Positions 43,720 to 51,686 of a stretch of 64,000 nucleotides of DNA are shown in pieces. Each line of letters starts with the position of its first letter. Position 1 is the first letter of the stretch. This DNA comes from Schlegelella_A sp036263655. Lineage in GTDB: Bacteria; Pseudomonadota; Gammaproteobacteria; Burkholderiales; Burkholderiaceae_C. A program made the translations under genes and the position numbers. The stretch lies in contig DATAGP010000031.1 of NCBI GenBank assembly GCA_036263655.1, positions 40,352 to 104,351 on the forward strand, in the 5' to 3' direction. The notes under the pieces are model-generated. The model had not been told where the DNA came from. It was given only the letters and a program-made list of their open reading frames with translations, and did no database searches.

Positions 43720-44140
43720 TCCCACGCAGAACGCAGCGCCCGCCGACGACGCGGCCGCCGACTGGGCCACCGTCGACGCGCGCGGCGAGACCGCCTCGGA
43801 GGTGCATGCCGCCGCCGACCAGGTGTCGCCGGCGTCGTTCGCCAACTTCTCGCCGACCACGGGGTCGACGGCCGGCAACGACATCAACATGATCCTCGAC
43901 ATCCCGGTGCAGCTCACCGTCGAGCTCGGCCGGACGCGGATCCCGATCAAGAACATCCTGCAGCTGGCGCAGGGCTCGGTGGTCGAGCTCGAGGCGATGG
44001 CCGGCGAGCCGATGGACGTGCTCGTCAACGGCTACCTGATCGCCCAGGGCGAGGTCGTCGTCGTCAACGAGAAGTTCGGCATCCGCCTCACCGACATCGT
44101 CACGCCCAGCGAGCGCATGCGCCGCCTGAGCCGCGGCTGA
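43709..44140 (+). CDS. fliN: Flagellar switch protein FliN
   Basis: FliN forms the base of the C ring. The 143-residue protein has an acidic N-terminal extension of about 60 residues and the SpoA domain (LDIPVQLTVELGRTRIPIKN, then LQLAQGSVVELEAMAGEPMD and NGYLIAQGEVVVVNEKFGIR). It overlaps fliM by 11 bases. Confidence 0.97.
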   Translation: MSTDPTQNAAPADDAAADWATVDARGETASEVHAAADQVSPASFANFSPTTGSTAGNDINMILDIPVQLTVELGRTRIPIKNILQLAQGSVVELEAMAGEPMDVLVNGYLIAQGEVVVVNEKFGIRLTDIVTPSERMRRLSRG

Positions 44141-44154
44141 CCGCGAGCCGCACG

Positions 44155-44514
44155 ATGCCCGCCAACGGCTGGACGTCGCTCCTCTGGTTCGTCGCGATCA
44201 TCGCGATGATCCCGGCGGCGCTCTGGTTCCTGAAGCGCACGCCGCTCGGCGGCGCCGGCACGACCGGCATCCTGCGCAGCGTCGCGGTGCTGCCGCTGTC
44301 GACGAGCCAGCGCATCGTCACGGTCGAGGTGGGCGCGGGCGACGAGCGGCGCTGGCTGGTCCTCGGCATCACGCCGACGACGATCACCACCCTGCACTCG
44401 ATGGCGCCGGTCGCCGACGCCGCGCTGCCGAACCACGGCCAGCAGCCGCCACCCTTCGCCCAGCTCCTGGGCCGATTGCGCGGCAACGAACCGGGCAAGC
44501 CGAGTGACGTCTGA
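44155..44514 (+). CDS. fliO: Flagellar export protein FliO
   Basis: The 119-residue protein has an N-terminal membrane helix (SLLWFVAIIAMIPAALWFLK) and a short cytosolic part (RSVAVLPLSTSQRIVTVEVG), as in FliO, which helps assemble FliP. FliO is weakly conserved; position between fliN and fliP supports the call. It ends just before or within the start of fliP. Confidence 0.88.
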   Translation: MPANGWTSLLWFVAIIAMIPAALWFLKRTPLGGAGTTGILRSVAVLPLSTSQRIVTVEVGAGDERRWLVLGITPTTITTLHSMAPVADAALPNHGQQPPPFAQLLGRLRGNEPGKPSDV

Positions 44515-44518
44515 ACGG

Positions 44519-45292
44519 ATGATCCTGCTGCGCCGCGTCCTGCAGGCGCTGCCGATCGCCGCGCTCGCCGCCTTCTCGGCCCTGCCCGAGGCCGCTTCGG
44601 CGCAGCCCGCGCCCGGCGGCGCCCAGCTGCCGCTGCTCGTCGGCAGCAGCGCGGGCAGCACCAGCTACTCGGTGCCGGTGCAGACGCTGCTGTTCTTCAC
44701 CGCGCTCAGCTTCCTGCCTGCCGTGCTGCTGCTGATGACGAGCTTCACGCGGGTCGTGATCGTGCTGAGCCTGCTGCGCCAGGCGATCGGCACGCAGGCC
44801 GCGCCGCCGAACCAGGTGGTGATCGGCCTGTCGCTCTTCCTCACCTTCTTCATCATGGGCCCGACCATCGACAAGGTCTACGCCGAGGCGTACCAGCCGT
44901 ACTCCGAAAACAAGATCGCCTTCGACGAGGCGCTTCGCCGCGGCGAGAGCCCCGTGCGCGACTTCATGATGAAGCAGACGCGGCAGACCGACGTCATGCT
45001 GTTCGCCCGCCTGGCCAAGATCGACCCCTCGGTGCCGACCGCCGAGGTGCCGTTCAAGGTGCTGGTGCCGGCGTTCGTGACGAGCGAGCTGAAGAGCGCC
45101 TTCCAGATCGGCTTCCTCGTCTTCCTGCCCTTCCTGATCATCGACATGATCGTCGCCAGCGTCCTGATGTCGCTCGGCATGATGATGCTGTCGCCGGTGC
45201 TCATCGCCCTGCCGTTCAAGCTGATGCTGTTCGTACTCGCCGACGGCTGGAACCTGCTCCTCGGCTCGCTCGCCGCGAGCTTCGTCACCTAA
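44519..45292 (+). CDS. fliP: Flagellar export gate protein FliP
   Basis: FliP forms the core of the export gate with FliQ and FliR. The 257-residue protein has a signal peptide (VLQALPIAALAAFSALPEAA), then the family blocks LLMTSFTRVVIVLSLLRQAI, FFIMGPTIDKVYAEAY and FKVLVPAFVTSELKSAFQIG, with four membrane helices. ATG 44519 is chosen; an in-frame GTG at 44504 would overlap fliO and cannot be excluded. Confidence 0.95.
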   Translation: MILLRRVLQALPIAALAAFSALPEAASAQPAPGGAQLPLLVGSSAGSTSYSVPVQTLLFFTALSFLPAVLLLMTSFTRVVIVLSLLRQAIGTQAAPPNQVVIGLSLFLTFFIMGPTIDKVYAEAYQPYSENKIAFDEALRRGESPVRDFMMKQTRQTDVMLFARLAKIDPSVPTAEVPFKVLVPAFVTSELKSAFQIGFLVFLPFLIIDMIVASVLMSLGMMMLSPVLIALPFKLMLFVLADGWNLLLGSLAASFVT

Positions 45293-45307
45293 GCCCAGCG
45301 CCCGGCC

Positions 45308-45577
45308 ATGGACTCCCAGCAGGTCTTCACCTTCGGGCAGCAGAGCCTCTACATGCTGCTCATGATCGCCGCCCCGGTGCTGCTCACCGTGCTGGCGGTG
45401 GGCCTCGTCGTCAGCATCTTCCAGGCGGCGACGCAGATCCACGAGCAGACGCTGTCCTTCGTGCCGAAGATCGTCGCCGCGGTGGCGGTGCTCGTGATCG
45501 CCGGCCCGTGGATGCTGACCTCGCTGGTCGAATTCCTGCAGCGGACGCTGCAGTCGATACCTTCGGTCGTCGGCTGA
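45308..45577 (+). CDS. fliQ: Flagellar export gate protein FliQ
   Basis: The 89-residue two-helix protein (MLLMIAAPVLLTVLAVGLVV, then FQAATQIHEQTLSFVPKIVA) is FliQ, a gate subunit packed round FliP. It follows fliP by 15 bases and precedes fliR by 34. Confidence 0.96.
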   Translation: MDSQQVFTFGQQSLYMLLMIAAPVLLTVLAVGLVVSIFQAATQIHEQTLSFVPKIVAAVAVLVIAGPWMLTSLVEFLQRTLQSIPSVVG

Positions 45578-45611
45578 GGCCGGCCCCGCCCCGACGCGCG
45601 AGGCGGGCGCC

Positions 45612-46373
45612 GTGCTGACCTTCACCGAAGCCCAGGTCCTGGCCTGGGTGACGCCCATCCTCTGGCCTTTCCTGCGCGTGCTCGCGCTGTTCAGCGCCCT
45701 GCCCGTGCTGGCGCAGCGCAGCGTGCCCATGCGCCTGCGCATCGGTCTCGCCTTCCTGGTCGCCGTCTGCGCCCAAGCGTCGATCCCGGCGGTCGAGCCG
45801 ATCGCGCTCGACTCGTCGACCGCGCTCCTGGCCGTCCTTCAGCAGGTGCTGATCGGCCTGTCGCTCGGCTTCGCCGTGCGCATCGTCTTCGCCGCCGTCG
45901 AGTTCGCCGGCGAGATCATCGGCCTGCAGATGGGCCTCAACTTCGCCGCGTTCTTCAACCCGATGACCGGCGGCGAGCAGACCGCCGTGAGCCGCTTCTT
46001 CGGCGTCACGATCGCCTGGCTCTTCATCGTCAGCGGCGGCCACCTGCTCGTGATCGCCGCGATCGTGCAGAGCTTCACCGCCTTCCCGGTGGGCGCCGAG
46101 CCCTTCGCCTTCCTGCGCACGGCCGAGCCGCAGCGCTGGGGCACCGAGATCTTCAGCCTCGGCCTCTGGATCGCGCTGCCCCTCATCGCCATGCTGCTCT
46201 TCACCAACCTCGTGCTCGGCGTCATCTCGCGCGTGGCGCAGCAGATGAACATCTTCGCCATCGGCTTTCCGATCACGCTCGGCGTCGGGCTCGTCGGCAT
46301 CCTGCTGACGCTGCCGCTGATGCAGATGCCGTTCACGATGGCGCTCGAGCGGATGCTGGCGTACTTCCAGTAG
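45612..46373 (+). CDS. fliR: Flagellar export gate protein FliR
   Basis: FliR caps the FliPQR gate. The 253-residue protein has six or so hydrophobic helices and the family motif AGEIIGLQMGLNFAAFFNP. It begins at GTG 45612. It is the last flagellar gene; a cassette array begins 248 bases downstream, so the flagellar operon marks the left edge of foreign DNA. Confidence 0.95.
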   Translation: MLTFTEAQVLAWVTPILWPFLRVLALFSALPVLAQRSVPMRLRIGLAFLVAVCAQASIPAVEPIALDSSTALLAVLQQVLIGLSLGFAVRIVFAAVEFAGEIIGLQMGLNFAAFFNPMTGGEQTAVSRFFGVTIAWLFIVSGGHLLVIAAIVQSFTAFPVGAEPFAFLRTAEPQRWGTEIFSLGLWIALPLIAMLLFTNLVLGVISRVAQQMNIFAIGFPITLGVGLVGILLTLPLMQMPFTMALERMLAYFQ

Positions 46374-46620
46374 CGCGCCGAGCAGGAACGAAGAAGGAGC
46401 GCGCCTCACCTGCGCTCCAGCGGGAAGAGTCACGGCCCTCGGGCCAATCAGCGCCTCGCAGCGGCAAGCGGTTGTCCAGTTCCAGCGAGCCGCGGCAGTC
46501 CACTTTCAGCCGCAAAAGCGGACAGATCTCACTACAAACCCCGTGCGGATGGCGCAGAGACCGAGAGACATCGCGTCCACTTTCACCAGTAGACTGGACA
46601 AACGATGTCGTCGATATCAC

Positions 46621-46627
46621 GTTAGGC
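46621..46627 (+). repeat. Isolated attC/attI-like right core
   Basis: GTTAGGC fits the right core GTTRRRY and lies 25 bases ahead of the first cassette gene. No left half is seen upstream, so it may be what remains of attI or a lost first attC. The region 46374-46620 otherwise shows no gene, only short repeats of TCCACTTTCA. Confidence 0.55.
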
Positions 46628-46651
46628 GTCAGAACTCTCGCGCCCTCACGC

Positions 46652-47548
46652 ATGGATTCACTCCTCAACGGCATCTCTAGTGTTTGGGCGGCGGCTTCGA
46701 CATTCTTGAACTCCAATCTGGTGATTGCGTTCGTGGGAGGCTTGACCGGCGCCGTAGGTGGCGCGCTTGGGGCACAACGCATCGTCGAAAGCTCAAAGAA
46801 GCGCGAGGAGCGACTTCGAGAGCTTCGCTACACGAATGCGGCAATCATGGTCTCCTTTTCTATCTGCAATGCTGCGCTGGCAATCAAGAAGCAGTTTGTC
46901 CAGCCCATGTGGGATGCCTTCCAACGCTCCAAGAGGGACCTGCAAGACTTCCAAACGCAGCGGCAGGCAGGCCAGGTTGCGCCAGCGACCGAGTTTCACC
47001 TTCAGATGGATATGAACACGTTCCCCGCGCCAGTTGTTCCCCTCGAGTCGCTCAAGCACATTGCATTTCAGGAGCTTTCAATCGTTGGACGACCACTTGC
47101 GCTCGTAGCGGTAATTGAGCAGTCTCTCAAGGGGCTCGCGGTTGCCGTGGAAAAACGCGACCTTACGATTCAACGATTTGCCAGTGGAGAGATACCCGAG
47201 AAGCTGCAGGCGAACTTCTACTTCGGTCTGCCGCTGCCCGGCGGCCATCGACACGAAGAGTATCCAGACCTGGTGGAGGGTATCCACAGCTACGTTGACG
47301 ACGTAGCCTTCTTCAGCGCTCTCCTATGCTCGGATCTCATGAAGCACGGAGCCCTCGTTCGGGTGGCGCTGACCCGCAGGTTCGGTGGGCAAGCGCCCAA
47401 GGTCAGTAGCGTCGACTTTTCCGGTCCTCGACAATCGGGCCTTGTCCCGCCCGATTCCCAATATGAAGACTGGCTCAAGGCATTTGTCGAACGCGGCGAC
47501 ACTGACGCCCAAACCTTCCATCGAGCGGACGTTCCAAAGGCCGCTTAG
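46652..47548 (+). CDS. Cassette-encoded protein of unknown function with one membrane helix
   Basis: The 298-residue product was not recognised. Residues about 15-42 form a Gly-rich membrane helix (LVIAFVGGLTGAVGGALGAQ), followed by a charged helix (SSKKREERLRELRY) and a mostly helical soluble part. A single anchor with a cytosolic domain is the likely topology. Its stop codon lies inside the attC at 47507-47584, as is common for cassette genes. Base composition is lower in GC than the flanking flagellar genes, pointing to transfer. Confidence 0.75.
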   Translation: MDSLLNGISSVWAAASTFLNSNLVIAFVGGLTGAVGGALGAQRIVESSKKREERLRELRYTNAAIMVSFSICNAALAIKKQFVQPMWDAFQRSKRDLQDFQTQRQAGQVAPATEFHLQMDMNTFPAPVVPLESLKHIAFQELSIVGRPLALVAVIEQSLKGLAVAVEKRDLTIQRFASGEIPEKLQANFYFGLPLPGGHRHEEYPDLVEGIHSYVDDVAFFSALLCSDLMKHGALVRVALTRRFGGQAPKVSSVDFSGPRQSGLVPPDSQYEDWLKAFVERGDTDAQTFHRADVPKAA

Positions 47549-47584
47549 CGCCCTTTGGCCCGCCGCTCATGTCGCACGTTAGAC
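47507..47584 (+). repeat. attC site 1 (78 bases)
   Basis: Left core GCCCAAA (47507-47513, one mismatch to RYYYAAC), right core GTTAGAC (47578-47584), with the array's shared core CCATCGAGCGGACG between. It overlaps the 3' end of the first cassette gene. Confidence 0.85.
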
Positions 47585-47597
47585 GTCACAACAACCC

Positions 47598-48272
47598 ATG
47601 GATGATCACTACGAAGTAAAAGAGGTACTCGATCGCCAAGGCGGGGCAGTTATGCGCCTCTACTCCTACAAGCGCAAGCCCTGTCGCCGTGTCGTTCTCA
47701 CTTCAAGACTTGCCGAACAACTCGCCGGATACTCGCTCATTGAAAAGGACCTGCGCAGTGGAATCGCATGGCTCGGGGAGGTTGACGAGTTGCATACGGA
47801 AGGGCCGACGCGGACAAATGAGCGTTTCGCGCGCGGCACAGATAGGAAGAAGTACACAATCATCAAAGGGCTCTTCGTCGCAGCACTCACCTTCTACGGC
47901 AAGTGCTTTTCGAAGTGCGAAGGGCGCCCGGTAAAGCTCGAACGAGCGCAGCTCGTCGAAAGTTTCCGGGAGACGCACGACACCGCAATCCGGTACCGTC
48001 ACAACTTCGCTGCGCATAGTGGTGCGGAGAAGCTGGAATCCGTAGAAATCGCTCTTGTCTTGCCCTTGAAGGCGAAGACAAACGTAATGCCGAAACTCTA
48101 TCGTGAGCTGTTCCAACCTGATCTGCTGTCCGCGAGTGCCGGGGATGTTTCGTTCAAAGACCTCTTCGAACATGCCCGTGCGATCGCGGTCAGCAAGATG
48201 GAGCTCCTTTCAGTCAAGATTCTCGAAGAGGACGTTTTGCCAAAGGGCCGTGCACACTGGCTTGGTAAGTGA
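47598..48272 (+). CDS. Cassette-encoded protein of unknown function, possible HEPN-like helical domain
   Basis: The 224 residues were not recognised as a named family. The sequence TAIRYRHNFAAHSG contains an R-x5-H arrangement (RHNFAAH) like the RX4-6H motif of HEPN RNases, inside a predicted helix-rich region (KKYTIIKGLFVAALTFYGKC before it). HEPN membership is a guess from this motif alone. The ATG at 47598 is 14 bases after attC site 1, in the usual cassette position. Confidence 0.7.
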   Translation: MDDHYEVKEVLDRQGGAVMRLYSYKRKPCRRVVLTSRLAEQLAGYSLIEKDLRSGIAWLGEVDELHTEGPTRTNERFARGTDRKKYTIIKGLFVAALTFYGKCFSKCEGRPVKLERAQLVESFRETHDTAIRYRHNFAAHSGAEKLESVEIALVLPLKAKTNVMPKLYRELFQPDLLSASAGDVSFKDLFEHARAIAVSKMELLSVKILEEDVLPKGRAHWLGK

Positions 48273-48273
48273 C

Positions 48274-48351
48274 GTCTAACCCCTCCATCGAGCGGACGTT
48301 CCGAAGGCCGCTGCGCGACCTTCGCGCCGCCGCTTATGTCGAACGTTAGCA
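48274..48351 (+). repeat. attC site 2 (78 bases)
   Basis: Left core GTCTAAC (48274-48280) and right core GTTAGCA (48345-48351, one mismatch). The internal CCATCGAGCGGACG and GTCGAAC blocks match the other sites. Confidence 0.85.
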
Positions 48352-48354
48352 GCC

Positions 48355-48885
48355 ATGGGCTTCGGTCATAGCGCTATAGGCATCCAGCAGCTCTGCGTGG
48401 AGTTGGGCGCCGTCATCCACGCGAACTTCCATGTTGCCGCCACTATTCCGCCAGGCAAACGTTCATCTTCCCTCTACGAAGACTTCGACGAGCACTTCGA
48501 AACAGTCATCAACACTAAGTCCATCGAGCTAGCAGTCAATCTTCGAGCGCTGTTTGACCGGTGCGCTTCACTTTCCAATCCACATCCACTCCCTCAGGCG
48601 ACACGAAACTCCCTCGCGCTGACCATGCTTGTCGGCGAGGCCCCCCTAACTGTCCGGGAGTGCGCGAACAAGATCATCCACGCCGGCTACTTTCTTTTTC
48701 GCCATGGCAGTTACTCGTCGACGGGCCCTGACGGGGTGCCCTTCAGTAACCGGGTTCAAGAGTCCACGGTAGAACTCGCTGGGTGGCACTACCAGAAGCA
48801 GTGGCGGTGCACTCTTGATCTCTTAGTATTTGCCGAGGAGGCACACCTCGCCGCTAAGGAATTGCAGTCAGCTTGGCAGCAGTAG
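48355..48885 (+). CDS. Cassette-encoded helical protein of unknown function
   Basis: The 176-residue product is helix-rich and was not recognised. It contains VRECANKIIHAGYF, a pattern of the type found in some HEPN-related and cassette proteins (NKIIHA), though the R-to-H spacing here is seven residues, longer than the classical 4-6. The ATG is four bases after attC site 2 and the next attC begins 16 bases after the stop, so it fills its cassette. Confidence 0.7.
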   Translation: MGFGHSAIGIQQLCVELGAVIHANFHVAATIPPGKRSSSLYEDFDEHFETVINTKSIELAVNLRALFDRCASLSNPHPLPQATRNSLALTMLVGEAPLTVRECANKIIHAGYFLFRHGSYSSTGPDGVPFSNRVQESTVELAGWHYQKQWRCTLDLLVFAEEAHLAAKELQSAWQQ

Positions 48886-48901
48886 GCATCGCGGGCATGA
48901 C

Positions 48902-48979
48902 GTCTAACCCCTCCATCGAGCGGACGTCCCAAAGGCCGCTTCGCGCCCTTTGCGCCGCCGCTCATGTCGAACGTTAGAC
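48902..48979 (+). repeat. attC site 3 (78 bases), best conserved
   Basis: Perfect complementary outer cores GTCTAAC (48902-48908) and GTTAGAC (48973-48979). Central arms CCCAAAGG and CCTTTG allow a hairpin fold. Confidence 0.9.
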
Positions 48980-48987
48980 CCCACTAA

Positions 48988-49599
48988 GTGGCGCAGTACA
49001 CACCGCGCGAACTCGAAGCCCACGTCGAGGCGCAAGTGCAATGCGTCGGTACGAAAGCTTTCCTCACTCAGGATAGGCACAAGCGCTTGCGCGAAATGTG
49101 GTGCGCTGCGCGACTTGCACTTGGCTATTCGAATTTCATCGCCGAGTGCGTAGTCGAAATAGCGAGCGAAGACGAAGACCGTGAGTTCGACTTCCATCTG
49201 TGCACGAGCGGTCTTCGCCTTCCATTTCAGGTCGCCGAAGTTCTGGATTCTGGGCGGCGCCGAGGTGACGAATACAACAGCCAGTCCAAAGAGGAAGTCG
49301 CGGCGCTGCACAACGAGCGGGACTTCGAGCCTTCGTCATATGCCGCGCGTCGCGTGCATGAAGAACTTCTCAGCAAGGCGAGCAAGCACTATGCTGGCGC
49401 CGAGAGTCTCCACATCCTCCTCTATCTCAACGTGAAAGCTTCCTCTGTGGCGTGGGCAAGCTTGGCTGAAGGTGCTGAGTCCGCGGCAGCTCACTTCGCT
49501 TCCGTGTGGGTGGTATCTCAAGACCTGTTCTGCTGCCTTCGCGGCGGAAGTATGTGGCCCAGTCTTGCGCATTGGCGAGCTATCGAACGTGAGGTCTAA
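48988..49599 (+). CDS. Cassette-encoded protein of unknown function
   Basis: The 203-residue protein from GTG 48988 was not recognised. It has a helical N-terminus (TPRELEAHVEAQVQCVGTKA) and a strand-rich centre (REFDFHLCTSGLRLPFQVAE, then VLDSGRRRGDEYN), which hints at an alpha/beta fold of nuclease type, but no catalytic set could be confirmed. Its stop codon overlaps the left core of the next attC. The gene lies nine bases after attC site 3. Confidence 0.68.
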   Translation: MAQYTPRELEAHVEAQVQCVGTKAFLTQDRHKRLREMWCAARLALGYSNFIAECVVEIASEDEDREFDFHLCTSGLRLPFQVAEVLDSGRRRGDEYNSQSKEEVAALHNERDFEPSSYAARRVHEELLSKASKHYAGAESLHILLYLNVKASSVAWASLAEGAESAAAHFASVWVVSQDLFCCLRGGSMWPSLAHWRAIEREV

Positions 49600-49671
49600 C
49601 GCTTCCATCGAGCGGACGTCCCAAAGGCTGCTTCGCGCCCTTTGCGCCGCCGCTCATGTCGAGCGTCAGAC
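49594..49671 (+). repeat. attC site 4 (78 bases)
   Basis: Left core GTCTAAC (49594-49600) and right core GTCAGAC (49665-49671, one T-to-C change). The rest is almost identical to site 3. Confidence 0.87.
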
Positions 49672-49743
49672 AACACGAACCGAGGATCTTCCGATGTTCC
49701 GATTCCGCCCGAACGACGAATGCTGTACCCGGGAGAACGCGAC

Positions 49744-50328
49744 GTGATCGCGGATCGTGCTCGGCACGCAGCTGCAACCGCTGCGCTGTCAGGCTGCCTG
49801 CTGTTCACGAACGGCGCGGCGGCGGGCGACGCGGCAGCCGGCGCACGGCTCGCCGCGGCGCGCTGCGTATCCTGTCACTCGTCCACGGAAACGATGCACC
49901 CGCTGCTCGAAGGGCAGCCGAAGGCCGCCTTCATTGCGCTGTGGCGTGCCTTCCGCACGCGCGAGCGCACCGGCCCCGCGATGGTGAGCCTGGCCGCGGA
50001 GTTGAGCGAGCAGGATGTCGACGACCTCGCGGAACACTATGCGCGACTGCTGCCCCCGCGCCCCGCAGAGTCGTCCGGTAGCGATGCCGGCCGGGCGTTA
50101 GCCGATCGCTTGCGATGTGCCGACTGCCACGGCCCGGCCTTGCAGGGGACAAACGCCGGCGCGGCACGGCTCGCCGGGCAAAAGGCGCGTTACACCGCCT
50201 GGTCCTTGCAGCTGATGCGGAGCGGCACCCGTTCGCACGGAACCGCCGCGAAGCCGGATCCGCTTCTTGCCGACCTCAGCAACGCCGAGATCGAGTCGCT
50301 GGCCGCGCACTTGGCGTCGCTTCGCTGA
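49744..50328 (+). CDS. Secreted di-heme cytochrome c (c4/c553 type)
   Basis: The 194-residue product has a signal peptide (AAATAALSGCLLFTNGAAAG) and two heme sites, CVSCH at 41-45 and CADCH at 125-129, each starting a class I cytochrome c domain. It should carry electrons in the periplasm. GTG 49744 with GGGAG eight bases upstream gives the cleanest signal peptide; ATG 49720 is an alternative. It is GC-rich like the core genome, unlike the cassettes to its left, although it directly follows attC site 4. A degenerate attC-like left half lies at 50360. Confidence 0.82.
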   Translation: MIADRARHAAATAALSGCLLFTNGAAAGDAAAGARLAAARCVSCHSSTETMHPLLEGQPKAAFIALWRAFRTRERTGPAMVSLAAELSEQDVDDLAEHYARLLPPRPAESSGSDAGRALADRLRCADCHGPALQGTNAGAARLAGQKARYTAWSLQLMRSGTRSHGTAAKPDPLLADLSNAEIESLAAHLASLR

Positions 50329-50359
50329 CCCGGGCTGCCGCCGCAGCGGGAGCAATGTC

Positions 50360-50383
50360 GTCTAGCCCCTTCGTCGAGCGACA
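50360..50383 (+). repeat. Degenerate attC left half
   Basis: GTCTAGCCCCTTCGTCGAGC (from 50360) resembles the start of the array's attC sites (GTCTAACCCCTCCATCGAGC) but no right core follows. It may be the remnant of the attC that closed the cytochrome cassette. Confidence 0.5.
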
Positions 50384-50417
50384 GCCAACGCAGGCTTGGG
50401 CGCCATAAGCTCACCCG

Positions 50418-50924
50418 ATGAACCGCGTACACCCGACCTCAGTGCCCGAGCACTCGCTGCTGCAACGCTACAGCGACTCCGGCGCCTATGTCGACTGCTA
50501 CGCCACCGAGTTCTCCGCCCGGGCATCGCATGCTCAGTTCGTCGAGGCGTTCTACACCACGCCACTTTTCAAGCTTGAGCGGTTTCTGCTTGGGGCTGTG
50601 GCTTCTTGCCCGTCGACAGATGCTCAAGCAAAGGAGCTTGCCCAAGGCCAGCGCGAATCCTTCGCGGCTTGGCAGGTCGAGTCGCGTGCGTCGAACGAAG
50701 TGCTGCTTCGTGCCGGTCGTACTCGCTCGTGGCTCATGGTTGCGGCGTCGCCGGGTTCACGAACACGGCTCTTGTTCGGCTCTGCGGTGCTGCCAAAGCA
50801 GTCGACCCCGTCAGGCCATCGCCATCTCGGCGGCGGCTTCCGTGCACTCCTCGGCTTTCACAAGCTGTACTCGCGTGCCCTGCTACTGTCGGCCAGGTTG
50901 CGTCTCTCGAGGCAACTCACTTAG
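50418..50924 (+). CDS. Conserved hypothetical protein
   Basis: The 168-residue protein (MNRVHPTSVPEHSLLQRYSD, then AEFSARASHAQFVEAFYTTP-like sequence and GFHKLYSRALLLSARLRL) resembles a family of uncharacterised proteins that I recall only as hypothetical. It has no signal peptide and no clear catalytic motif. TRSWLMV and TRLLFGSAVLP suggest a beta-rich centre. It stands 34 bases after the degenerate attC half. Confidence 0.68.
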   Translation: MNRVHPTSVPEHSLLQRYSDSGAYVDCYATEFSARASHAQFVEAFYTTPLFKLERFLLGAVASCPSTDAQAKELAQGQRESFAAWQVESRASNEVLLRAGRTRSWLMVAASPGSRTRLLFGSAVLPKQSTPSGHRHLGGGFRALLGFHKLYSRALLLSARLRLSRQLT

Positions 50925-51245
50925 AAACGCCCTCGCTCCGCGCGGCGACGGCCTGCATCCAGCCGTCTATTTGCACATCGCAGATGCCCTTCCCTCGCTG
51001 AACGATTTTTCAGACGGAAGTCAGTCGCCGCTGCGGCGTATCCGACTTCTGGGCCACGACCGTACCTGCCAATCTCAGGTGCCAGGCATTGCTGCGTCGT
51101 TGCGGTTATGTCCAGGTCACTGGATCGCGGCCACCTCTGCTCAGCTATGCGCCGGGTGACTTGGTGTTCCGGCACGAAGGTGCGGCCGCACCCTGAGCTG
51201 AGCCGTTTCACGCCCCGCAATTCGCTTGGGCCGCAGGACTGTCGG
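50925..51245. other. Gap without a convincing gene
   Basis: These 321 bases hold no complete gene that I can support. In one plus frame at about 51040-51196 the translation (e.g. CGYVQVTGSRPPLLSYAPGD, ending at a stop at 51195-51197) looks protein-like, so this may be the 3' remnant of a decayed cassette gene. Confidence 0.4.
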
Positions 51246-51311
51246 GTCTAGCATCAGCCTTGGAGCCAAGCGCCTTGCCGCGCGGTGCGGTCCTCAGCTC
51301 AAACGTCAGGC
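51246..51311 (+). repeat. Degenerate attC site (66 bases)
   Basis: Left core GTCTAGC (51246-51252) and right core GTCAGGC (51305-51311) each deviate by one base from consensus. The interior differs from the other sites. It is placed directly before the broken membrane-protein gene, as a cassette boundary should be. Confidence 0.55.
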
Positions 51312-51321
51312 GGCAGTTCTC

Positions 51322-51686
51322 GTGAAGCTCACAGTTGTTGTTCTGAACGGATTGGCCATTGCCGCAACTGGGCATATGTGGGCCTCGGCGCTGCCTACGG
51401 GCCAGCGGGAACATGGGAGCTAAGGGAAGTCCTTGTGGCGGGAGTACTCCTTCTCCCATGCTTCGCCGCGATCGCCGCGTCACGGAAGGGCGCTTCACGC
51501 TTGGCTGGCTCACTGGCTGTGGGGTCCGCGGCCGGCTGGACGGCGTTTCTCACGCTGCTCGGGCTCGGCGCCGCGACCGGAATAGGCGGCGGAGTCGGCC
51601 TGCTGATCGTCATCGTCCCGGCGCTGATCCTTCTCGTGTTCAATTGCGTCGCGCTCAGAGCGCCGGCGAGGTGCGGTGACGCCTGA
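51322..51686 (+). pseudogene. Small membrane protein gene, apparently frameshifted
   Basis: A frame from GTG 51322 reads KLTVVVLNGLAIAATG and then ends soon after in a stop at 51421-51423. Another frame carries on from about 51370 as AYVGLGAAYGPAGTWELREV followed by hydrophobic helices (VLVAGVLLLPCFAAIAAS, then GLGAATGIGGGVGLLIVIVP), ending at 51686. Joining the frames near 51369 would give a small protein of about 120 residues with three or four membrane segments. The stop falls in the next attC. Function unknown. Confidence 0.55.

Noticed and set aside
46374..46620. Integrase remnant left of the cassette array
   Set aside because: The 247 bases contain only short repeats and no recognisable tyrosine recombinase motif.
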